In this document: in pieces, positions 1 to 5,780 of the stretch
Numbering within the stretch: position 1 is the stretch's first letter
How the letters are laid out: every line of letters starts with the position of its first letter
Assembly (NCBI GenBank): GCA_903832475.1
Contig: CAILBQ010000168.1
Location: 1-6,895 of the forward strand
Length of the DNA stretch: 6,895 nucleotides
DNA from: an uncultured Acidobacteriota bacterium
Lineage (GTDB): Bacteria > Acidobacteriota > Terriglobia > Terriglobales > Acidobacteriaceae
Direction of reading: 5' to 3'
Translations under genes and position numbers: made by a program
The notes under the pieces: model-generated
What the model saw: the letters and a program-made list of their open reading frames with translations, nothing else
Told to the model about the DNA's origin: nothing
Database searches by the model: none

Positions 1-1660
1 CAACTGGCACGCTGAACCCTCCGGCCATTCCCCAATCCGACCGGTTTTCCGCTGCTTTCTCAGGCTCGCCCAGCCGATTGTCCGTCGTCAGCTCGTTGAA
101 GTAAGCCCTGTTCTGCGAAGCCGGCGCCCCCAGCAGCCACGGCCCCACCCAGTATGCGAACCGTTCTCCACCCGCCGGCTCTTTCCGCAGCGGCATCGCA
201 TACAGCACCTCAATCACATCGCCCTGCCGCCACTTACGTTCCATCCGCGCGTAGCCCGCATCCCTTGGCGCGTCTGCCGATTTCCCGTTTACCTGAACCG
301 CCATATCCTGCGCCCACTGCGGCTTGCGCAGCCTAAGCACCTGGGCTTTCGTGTCAGCGTTGTCGATACGAATCCGCACCCGCCCATCCATGGCCAACGA
401 GGAAGTCGCCGTCGCCCCTAGCTCGCCAGTCCCCGGCTCGCTCAAAATCCTTCCGTCTACAGGTAGATCGAACGTCAGTTCTCCGCCGACTCGGCGAAAC
501 GCGCTGCTCTGCACGTCGGGGAACGCGCGCAACCCGTGCAGCGTGCAGCACCACCACGCCCGCACCGCTCCGCCGGCCGGCAAACCTGTTTCCGTATACA
601 CCCGGTGCCCAAAATCCCCGCCGGCATACTGATTGAAAGCAAATTCATTGAACGTCGTCCGTTCCGCCATCTCCAGGTACTTCGCCCTCCCTGTCGCCTT
701 CCACAGACCCAGGCTCAGCCGCAGCCAGTCCGCCTCGCCGCACCCTTCTGTCCTATGCCCATTCGGACTCCATCCCTCCGGAACCCCGCCCGTAATCAAC
801 AAATCCTTCGACGACGCAACATCCTCCCACGCGGCCTCGGCTTTCCCCATCAGTTCCAAATCGCCGGTAGCGGCAGCAAGCTGCACCCACCCCCGCACAC
901 TGGTCAGGTATCCATGCACATGATCCGAAGGCCGCCGTTCTGTCACCGCCGCAATCGATTCCGCCAGTTTGCGGTAGCGCGCGTCGCTCGTGCTCTCAAA
1001 CAGGCTCGCCAACCCTTCCGTTTGCTGCGTCCAGCAGATGTAGCTCGAGGCAAAATGTTGCGCGCCAAATTCGCCCCGGATCTGCTCCGAAAGCATCAGC
1101 GGCCCGATCCTCACCAGCCAGTCGCCCAACCGCACACAGGCCGCCAGCACCTTCGGGTCCGCCTTCAGCCGGTAATACTCTAGCAATCCCACCAGCAACC
1201 GCCCATTTCCCCAGAGCAGCGCCAGGTCCAGGTCGGTCGGCTTGTCATAGTGAAATTCGCTTCCAAAATATCCATCGGGCTTTTGCAACGCGATGGTCTT
1301 CGCCGCCAGCCGATCCAGATGGGGAAACTCCTTGCCGTAGACCCGCGAAGCGGTCGCCAGCGCACCAATGTATCGTCCCGACACGTCGCCGCTGTACTCC
1401 GTGAAACGCCGTCCCGTCCTGGGACGCACATCCTCCAGCACAAAATCTTCGGTATACGCCGGCTGGTCGCCCGAGAGCACCCTGGCCAGCGTCAGCTCAA
1501 ACCGCTCCCTCATCGGAGTGTCGGAATCCGTCCTCCCTGACACATCCGTGGAAGCATCCGCTCCCAACAATCCCGACGCAGGCGCACCAAGCGAGCATGG
1601 CAATGCCGCAATCGCCAGTGGCGACAGCGCGGCTGATTTCAAGAAACGCCTTCGAAACAT
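1..1660 (-). CDS. Tat-exported GH127-type beta-L-arabinofuranosidase (partial, 3' end outside window)
   Basis: Reading the minus strand from ATG 1660-1658 gives 553 codons without a stop, so the C-terminus lies beyond the left edge. The start is supported by GAGGAAG (1667-1673), with AGGA 8 nt before the ATG. The N-terminus MFRRRFLK is a twin-arginine (RRxFLK) signal, followed by a hydrophobic stretch to about residue 25 and a possible A-P-A cleavage site at 26-28. The body (from about residue 50) has the alpha/alpha-barrel style of DUF1680/GH127 enzymes. In the characterised family member HypBA1 (Bifidobacterium), zinc is held by a Glu-x-Cys pair and a Cys-Cys pair, one of which is the nucleophile. 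Here Glu305-x-Cys307 and Cys371-Cys372 (545-550) fit that pattern. Glu295, after an ITGG motif, is a candidate acid/base, with a shorter loop than in HypBA1. Inferred role: exo-removal of L-arabinofuranose (or a related sugar) from plant glycans outside the cytoplasm. The neighbouring divergent araD supports arabinose. GH146 or another DUF1680 clade is possible, so exact substrate is uncertain. Confidence 0.85.
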   Translation of the reverse strand, partial: MFRRRFLKSAALSPLAIAALPCSLGAPASGLLGADASTDVSGRTDSDTPMRERFELTLARVLSGDQPAYTEDFVLEDVRPRTGRRFTEYSGDVSGRYIGALATASRVYGKEFPHLDRLAAKTIALQKPDGYFGSEFHYDKPTDLDLALLWGNGRLLVGLLEYYRLKADPKVLAACVRLGDWLVRIGPLMLSEQIRGEFGAQHFASSYICWTQQTEGLASLFESTSDARYRKLAESIAAVTERRPSDHVHGYLTSVRGWVQLAAATGDLELMGKAEAAWEDVASSKDLLITGGVPEGWSPNGHRTEGCGEADWLRLSLGLWKATGRAKYLEMAERTTFNEFAFNQYAGGDFGHRVYTETGLPAGGAVRAWWCCTLHGLRAFPDVQSSAFRRVGGELTFDLPVDGRILSEPGTGELGATATSSLAMDGRVRIRIDNADTKAQVLRLRKPQWAQDMAVQVNGKSADAPRDAGYARMERKWRQGDVIEVLYAMPLRKEPAGGERFAYWVGPWLLGAPASQNRAYFNELTTDNRLGEPEKAAENRSDWGMAGGFSVPV

Positions 1661-1666
1661 GATGGA

Positions 1667-1673
1667 CTTCCTC
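1667..1673 (-). promoter_or_regulatory. Ribosome binding site of the GH127-type gene
   Basis: On the minus strand this reads GAGGAAG, with AGGA 8 nt upstream of ATG 1660-1658. It fixes the start directly in front of the Tat signal peptide. The next in-frame ATG is codon 50, which would remove the signal. Confidence 0.7.
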
Positions 1674-1695
1674 TCAAACCGGACACGAATCTGGC

Positions 1696-1714
1696 CGCCG
1701 GATGCAGGCCGGCG
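1696..1714 (-). other. Leader hairpin upstream of the GH127-type gene
   Basis: A perfect 6-bp GC-only inverted repeat (CGCCGG / CCGGCG) encloses a 7-nt loop. It lies 36-54 nt before the GH127 start codon. If transcription starts just downstream of the TAAAAT box at 1729-1734, the hairpin would fall at the 5' end of the leader RNA. The fold is seen in sequence. A role in mRNA stability or regulation is speculation, and short GC repeats are common in GC-rich DNA. There is no U tract, so it is not a terminator. Confidence 0.3.
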
Positions 1715-1728
1715 CAATTCAGCCGCCC

Positions 1729-1757
1729 ATTTTACGCGAAGCCAGAACCATTTGCGC
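1729..1757 (-). promoter_or_regulatory. Candidate sigma-70-type promoter for the GH127-type gene
   Basis: On the minus strand TAAAAT (1729-1734) matches the -10 consensus at 5 of 6 positions. With a 17-nt spacer the -35 hexamer would be GCGCAA (1752-1757), which is weak. The implied start near 1722 gives a leader of about 60 nt. Position and orientation fit, but the -35 is poor, so an activator or a different start is possible. Confidence 0.35.
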
Positions 1758-1780
1758 TCCCTCCCCGCCATGCTGATACT
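1752..1780 (+). promoter_or_regulatory. Candidate sigma-70-type promoter for araD
   Basis: TTGCGC (1752-1757, 4 of 6 to TTGACA) and GATACT (1775-1780, 4 of 6 to TATAAT) are separated by exactly 17 nt. The implied start near 1787 lies about 48 nt before the araD ATG. Both boxes are imperfect, which would suit a regulated promoter. The -35 box shares its bases with the weak -35 of the opposing promoter, so the two promoters would be back to back. Confidence 0.35.
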
Positions 1781-1788
1781 CTGTCTTG

Positions 1789-1802
1789 GGTAAACGCTTT
1801 CC
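1789..1802 (+). promoter_or_regulatory. LacI-family-type operator-like palindrome
   Basis: GGTAAACGCTTTCC is an imperfect palindrome (5 of 7 base pairs symmetric) centred on CG. It matches the cre-like consensus TGWNANCGNTNWCA at 8 of 10 defined positions, with both outermost bases differing. It sits on or just after the predicted araD start point, a usual place for repression, and upstream of the divergent GH127 promoter. Inference: a LacI/GalR-family sugar regulator may bind here. No such regulator gene is in the window. Confidence 0.35.
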
Positions 1803-1834
1803 AGCTCTCCTCTGTCTCAAAGTTAGGACCCCTC

Positions 1835-2560
1835 ATGCTCCTCCCAGAACTGCGCCAGCAAGTCCTCCACGCTAACCAGGAAATCGCCCGCCGTGGGCTC
1901 GCCCTCCACACTTTTGGCAACGTCAGTGGCATTGACCGCGCCGGCCTCGACGGTTCCGGCCCTCTCGTTCTCATCAAGCCCAGCGGCGTTCCCTACGCCA
2001 CCATGACCCCCGGCGACCTGGTCCTGACCACCCTTGACGGCGCCATTGTGGAAGGCACGCTGAATCCTTCCAGCGACCTCGATACCCACCTCCTGCTCTA
2101 CCGCGAATTCCCGCAGATCGGCGGCGTCGTCCACACCCACTCCGAGTTCGCCACCTCCTGGGCTCAGGCCTGCCGTCCCATCCCCTGCTTCGGCACCACC
2201 CACGCTGACTACTTCCATGGCGAAGTCCCCATCACCGAGCCGCTCACCGCCGCCGAAGTCGAGGAAGCCTACGTCCTCAATACCGGCACCGTCATTGCCC
2301 GCCTCTTTCAAAATCGCAAACTCGACCCCCTCGCCGTCCCCGGAGTCCTGGTCGCAGGGCACGCTCCCTTCGCCTGGGGCAAGACTCCCGCCTCGGCCGT
2401 GGAACACGCCGACCTCCTCGAATTCATCGCCCGCCTCGCCTACCGTACCGTGCTGCTCGATGGGCCCGCCGCCGGTCTCGCGCATTATGTCGGCGAGCAT
2501 CACTACCAGCGCAAACACGGGCCAAAGGCCACTTACGGTCAAAAGATTACCGCCCTCTAG
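1835..2560 (+). CDS. araD: L-ribulose-5-phosphate 4-epimerase
   Basis: The 241-residue product belongs to the class II aldolase/AraD family (E. coli AraD has 231 residues). It interconverts L-ribulose 5-phosphate and D-xylulose 5-phosphate in the cytoplasm, the last step of bacterial L-arabinose catabolism. Recalled E. coli active-site positions map almost all with a constant +5 shift: zinc ligands His100, His102 (in VVHTHS) and His176 (in GHAPFAWG), Asp81 after the SS pair, catalytic Asp125 (in HADYF) and Tyr234 in the C-terminal KATYGQ. The phosphate-binding GNVSG and KPSG motifs are at about 28-32 and 48-51. The enzyme therefore looks intact and active, with a 5-residue C-terminal extension after YGQ. 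The start has AGGA at 1825-1828 with a 6-nt spacer. It is divergent from an arabinofuranosidase-like gene, which favours AraD over the paralogues UlaF and SgbE. No clear terminator follows. Confidence 0.93.
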   Translation: MLLPELRQQVLHANQEIARRGLALHTFGNVSGIDRAGLDGSGPLVLIKPSGVPYATMTPGDLVLTTLDGAIVEGTLNPSSDLDTHLLLYREFPQIGGVVHTHSEFATSWAQACRPIPCFGTTHADYFHGEVPITEPLTAAEVEEAYVLNTGTVIARLFQNRKLDPLAVPGVLVAGHAPFAWGKTPASAVEHADLLEFIARLAYRTVLLDGPAAGLAHYVGEHHYQRKHGPKATYGQKITAL

Positions 2561-2740
2561 CAGCAAAACCGCAGAACCGCCTTCGCTAAAACCACCGGCT
2601 ATCGCGCCGACGCCTGTCTCTGCAATTCCATAGGGCCCTCCCGTTCTTCATATTCCACAGGTATGTTTCCCCTCGTAAACCGTCCAATCAGGGAATGAAC
2701 CACCCTTGACGGAGCAACCGATTCAACCTAGGTGTTTTCC

Positions 2741-2756
2741 TTTCAATCGTTTGAGA
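2741..2756 (+). promoter_or_regulatory. Imperfect palindrome upstream of the kinase operon (possible activator site)
   Basis: TTTCAATCGTTTGAGA pairs at 6 of 8 positions around a central CG (TCAA / TTGA core). Its centre lies about 59 nt before the start point implied by the sigma-54 promoter. A direct repeat GTTTTCC flanks it at 2734-2740 and 2765-2771, 31 nt apart. Activators of the NtrC family bind inverted repeats upstream of -24/-12 promoters, usually somewhat further away than this. The assignment is weak and rests on symmetry and position only. Confidence 0.22.
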
Positions 2757-2780
2757 ATTGCGGAGTTTTCCACTTCCGCC

Positions 2781-2797
2781 TTGGCAACAAACGTGCA
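2781..2797 (+). promoter_or_regulatory. Sigma-54 (-24/-12) promoter of the two-component operon
   Basis: TTGGCA-AC-AAAC-GTGC-A matches the sigma-54 consensus TGGCACG-N4-TTGCW at 9 of 12 defined positions. The near-invariant GG (2783-2784) and GC (2795-2796) lie at the exact 12-nt spacing. The implied start is near 2808, leaving a short leader that contains the AAGG (2812-2815) ribosome binding site of the kinase gene at 2826. The downstream operon encodes a sigma-54-type activator, so the context supports it. Mismatches are the CG after TGGCA and the first T of TTGC. Confidence 0.5.
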
Positions 2798-2825
2798 TAA
2801 CGGCATTGGTTAAGGCCCTCCCCGA

Positions 2826-5780
2826 ATGGAGACAAATCTCTATAATCGCGTTGTCGCTACGGTGCTCGGCATCGCGACGGCAGCCCTTGGCCTGCTTTGT
2901 CTTCTCAATTTCCTCCAGGAAGCCCACTATCAGCAGCCAGATGACGGCGTGGTCTGGACTGAAGTCCAAAGCAAAGTCCTGCCCGGCCTCATCGCCGAAC
3001 ATGTCCTCGCCGGTGGCCCCGGTTCCCAGGCCGGCATCGAAGTCGGCGACTTCCTTACCGCCGTCAACGACCACCCCATCGAAGTAGGCGCTGACCTTGA
3101 CCGCGAGCTCAAGCACACCGATGTCTACGGCAAGGCGGAATACAGCATCATCCGCCGCGGCATCTTCCTCGATACCCCGGTCAATGTGTACCTCGTCCCC
3201 GCCGACCGCGACCTGTTCAAGCTGACCCGCGTCATCGGCCTCGTCTATCTCGCCATCGGCCTCTACGTCCTCTTCCGCCGCTGGACCGCGCCCCGCGCTA
3301 CGCATTTCTACGTCTTCTGCCTGGTCTCCTTCGCCCTCAATACCTTTCACTACACGGGCAAGCTCGACGCACTCGACTGGACCATCTACTGGGGCAACAT
3401 ACTCGCGGAAGCCCTGCAGCCGGCTCTCTTCCTGCACTTCGCGCTCGTTTTCCCGGAAGAGTCGCACAAGGCGCGCCTGCGTTCAACAGGCCGGCACTGG
3501 ATGATGCCGGTACTCTACCTGCCGGCGCTCGCTGTGGTGGGGCTCCATCTCTACGCCATGTTCTTCTGGCAGGCCACTTTCGCTCTGCGTCTGCGCATGG
3601 ATCAGGCCGGAATCGCCTACGATACTGTCTACTTCGTCCTCGCCACGGTTCTGTTCCTGCGCTCCTACCGTCGCGCCAATACCCCGCTGCTCCGCCAGCA
3701 ACTCAAGTGGCTGACGCGCGGAACTGTTCTCGCTGTTCTCCCCTTCACGCTGCTCTACGCTGTCCCCTTTCTGGCCGGCTTTCCCGTTCCGTCGCTCGCC
3801 CAAAAGCTCGGCGAACTCTCCCTCGTCTTCCTGCCCCTCACCTTCAGCTGGGCCATCATCCGCTACCGCCTCATGGACACCGACCTCATCTTCAAGCGAG
3901 GCGTGGCCTACACCCTGGCCAGCGGCACCCTAGTCGGCGTCTACTTCGGCGTCATCGCCCTCATCACCGAGCTTGTTCACAACCGCCTGCCCGAGGCCGT
4001 CCGTGAATGGGGCCTGGTCCTCACCATCCTCATCACCGCCCAGCTTTTCGACCCGCTCAAGCGCCGCTTCCAAACCTGGGTCGACCAGGTCTTTGACCGC
4101 CACAAATACGACTACCGCAAGGCGCTCGTCGAATTTGGCCGCGGCCTGAGCTCCGAAACCGATCTCGATGCCCTGCTTCGTTCCATCGTCGACCGCCTCC
4201 CGCGCACCCTGCTTGTCTCCAAGGTCGCCGTGTTTATGGCCGATCCCGGACAGCCCTTCGGTCACTACCGCCTCGCCGCCTCCCACGGTCTGCCTCCCGA
4301 CCTGGACGCCGTCGACGGCGAATTGCACCTCGACAAAGGCGACCTAAATTACCTCGACCTCGGCTTCCTCGACTTCGACGCTCCCGACGCGCAGTCCCAC
4401 ATCTTCTTCGAAAACACGCAGCAGACCATCCACCTGCCCCAGGATCAGCAAACCACCGCCGCTCTGCTCGACCTGAACTACTACCTCCCCTGTCGAGTGC
4501 AAGATGCCAGCCAGTCGCCGCACACCGGCCCGCTCCACTCCGGCGGCCACAACCGCACCATCGCCGTCATCGGCCTCGGCCGCACAATCGGCGGCGACTT
4601 CCTCTCCAGCGAAGACGTCGAACTGCTCGAATCCCTCGCCAGCTACATCGGCATCGCGCTGCAGAGCGCCAGCCTTTACCGCCGCCTCGGAGAGCAAGTC
4701 GCCGAGTTCGAGCGCCTCAAAGAATTCAACGAAAACATCGTCGAATCCATCAACGTCGGCATCCTCGCCGTCGACCTAGAAGACCGCATCGAGAGCTGGA
4801 ACGCCCAGATGGAAGCCATGTACGCGCTCAGCCGCAAGGAAGCCATCGGCCAGCCTCTCACCGCCGTCTTCCCGACTGAGTTCATCGAGGCTTTCGACCG
4901 TTTCCGCCACGAGTCCGGCGTCCATCACCTCTACAAGTTCCGCCTCACCACCCGCGCCGGCGAGGCCCGCACCGCCAACATCGCCGTCGCCCCGCTGCTC
5001 TCCCGCGATTTCGTTGCCGTCGGTCGCATCGTGCTGGTCGACGACATCACCGAACGCGTCACCCTCGAGGCCCAACTTACCCAGAGCGACAAGCTCAGCT
5101 CCATCGGCCTGCTCGCTGCCGGCGTGGCCCACGAGATCAACACGCCCCTGGCCGTCATCAGCTCTTATGCGCAGATGCTCACCAAGCAGATGAAAGGCGA
5201 CGCCAAACTGACTCCGCTGCTCGAACGCATCACCCAGCAGACCTTCCGCGCCTCCGAAATCGCCAACGGCCTGCTCAATTTCTCCCGCACCAGCACCACC
5301 GACTTCCGTGAAACCGACCTCAACCAGGTCATCCGCGATACTCTCACCCTGGTCGAGCACCAGTTAAAGTCCGCCCGCATCACCGTCGCCCTCGAACTGA
5401 ACGAAGAGCTTCCGCGCATCCACGGCAACTCCGGAAAACTCCAGCAGGTCTTCCTGAACCTGCTCCTCAACGCCAAGGACGCCATGCCCCAGGGCGGACA
5501 GCTCTCCATCTCCACCATCGCCAACGGCCATGTCGAAGCCGTCATCTCCGACTCCGGCGGCGGCATTGCCCCCGAATATCTAAAACGTATCTACGACCCA
5601 TTCTTCACCACCAAAACCGCACCCAAACCCGGCGAACGACGCGGAACCGGCCTCGGCCTTTCCGTCAGTTACGGCATCATCCAGGAGCACGCCGGCAAGA
5701 TCAACGTGGAAAGCACCGTGGGCGTCGGCACCACCTTCTCTCTCGAGTTCCCCCTGCTAAGGAAATCCGTTCATGCCTGA
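2826..5780 (+). CDS. PDZ-containing multi-transmembrane sensor histidine kinase with GAF and PAS domains
   Basis: This 984-residue membrane kinase is ordered as follows. TM1 (about 9-30) is followed by a PDZ-like domain (about 45-125; LAGGPGSQAG then GDFLTAVND). Nine further TMs lie near 134-151, 159-177, 187-209, 225-248, 263-280, 297-319, 328-347, 361-384 and 393-409. Positively charged loops (RRWTAPR, KARLRSTGR, RSYRR, DPLKRRF) alternate so that the PDZ lies outside the cytoplasm and the C-terminus inside. The RYRLMDTDL segment resembles kinases with an N-terminal 7TM module. Then come GAF (about 440-615), PAS (about 633-745), HisKA with phospho-acceptor His769 (AHEINTPL) and HATPase_c with N882, DSGGGI (909-914), DPFF (924-927) and GTGLGL (940-945). 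All catalytic boxes are present, so it should autophosphorylate. It would signal to the sigma-54 activator whose gene overlaps its end by 8 nt. The ligand is unknown; the PDZ could sense a peptide or envelope protein. The start uses AAGG (2812-2815), spacer 10. Confidence 0.9.
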   Translation: METNLYNRVVATVLGIATAALGLLCLLNFLQEAHYQQPDDGVVWTEVQSKVLPGLIAEHVLAGGPGSQAGIEVGDFLTAVNDHPIEVGADLDRELKHTDVYGKAEYSIIRRGIFLDTPVNVYLVPADRDLFKLTRVIGLVYLAIGLYVLFRRWTAPRATHFYVFCLVSFALNTFHYTGKLDALDWTIYWGNILAEALQPALFLHFALVFPEESHKARLRSTGRHWMMPVLYLPALAVVGLHLYAMFFWQATFALRLRMDQAGIAYDTVYFVLATVLFLRSYRRANTPLLRQQLKWLTRGTVLAVLPFTLLYAVPFLAGFPVPSLAQKLGELSLVFLPLTFSWAIIRYRLMDTDLIFKRGVAYTLASGTLVGVYFGVIALITELVHNRLPEAVREWGLVLTILITAQLFDPLKRRFQTWVDQVFDRHKYDYRKALVEFGRGLSSETDLDALLRSIVDRLPRTLLVSKVAVFMADPGQPFGHYRLAASHGLPPDLDAVDGELHLDKGDLNYLDLGFLDFDAPDAQSHIFFENTQQTIHLPQDQQTTAALLDLNYYLPCRVQDASQSPHTGPLHSGGHNRTIAVIGLGRTIGGDFLSSEDVELLESLASYIGIALQSASLYRRLGEQVAEFERLKEFNENIVESINVGILAVDLEDRIESWNAQMEAMYALSRKEAIGQPLTAVFPTEFIEAFDRFRHESGVHHLYKFRLTTRAGEARTANIAVAPLLSRDFVAVGRIVLVDDITERVTLEAQLTQSDKLSSIGLLAAGVAHEINTPLAVISSYAQMLTKQMKGDAKLTPLLERITQQTFRASEIANGLLNFSRTSTTDFRETDLNQVIRDTLTLVEHQLKSARITVALELNEELPRIHGNSGKLQQVFLNLLLNAKDAMPQGGQLSISTIANGHVEAVISDSGGGIAPEYLKRIYDPFFTTKTAPKPGERRGTGLGLSVSYGIIQEHAGKINVESTVGVGTTFSLEFPLLRKSVHA
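5759..5765 (+). promoter_or_regulatory. Ribosome binding site of the response regulator, inside the kinase gene
   Basis: AAGGAAA lies within the last kinase codons, 7 nt before ATG 5773-5775. It decides the start, because the receiver domain itself only begins near residue 27. The kinase stop (5778-5780) overlaps the regulator start, so translation of the two is probably coupled. Confidence 0.75.

Noticed and set aside
536..1183. Long plus-strand open frame opposite the GH127-type gene
   Set aside because: Its product is rich in Arg, Pro and Gln and shows no domain. The opposite strand has clear catalytic motifs, a Tat signal and a ribosome site. It is a shadow frame of GC-rich coding DNA.
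1595..1597. Cys22 of the GH127-type protein as a lipoprotein lipobox
   Set aside because: The preceding residues are A-L-P, and proline at -1 does not fit the lipobox. A Tat signal with an A-P-A site fits better.
1692..1706. TGGCCGCCGGATGCA as a plus-strand sigma-54 promoter for araD
   Set aside because: The GC is 11 rather than 12 nt after the GG, and it lies about 130 nt before araD. The spacing rule for sigma-54 is strict.
1755..1770. Minus-strand GG/GC pair with sigma-54 spacing before the GH127-type gene
   Set aside because: Spacing is right but only about 7 of 12 consensus positions match, in a run of G where chance hits are likely. It is therefore not used to link the arabinose genes to the sigma-54 activator.
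1823..2566. Antisense open frame of 247 codons covering all of araD
   Set aside because: It is Gly/Glu/Val-rich with no recognisable motif and mirrors araD almost end to end. This is expected from C-ending codons on the plus strand. AraD has a complete active site.
2632..2639. AGGGCCCT palindrome after araD, considered as a terminator
   Set aside because: It has no loop and no T tract. No convincing terminator is visible in 2561-2825.
2663..2698. Eleven-codon open frame in the araD-kinase spacer, considered as a leader peptide
   Set aside because: It lies upstream of the predicted sigma-54 start, so it would not be in that mRNA, and it lacks a well-spaced ribosome site.
2706..2734. TTGACG as a -35 box for the kinase gene
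   Set aside because: The -35 is good, but the sequence 17 nt later (TAGGTG) matches the -10 consensus at only 2 of 6 positions. The nearby -24/-12 element is better.
2688..3467. Antisense open frame of 259 codons across the kinase start and spacer
   Set aside because: Low-complexity acidic product without motifs, opposite the clear PDZ and TM coding sequence.
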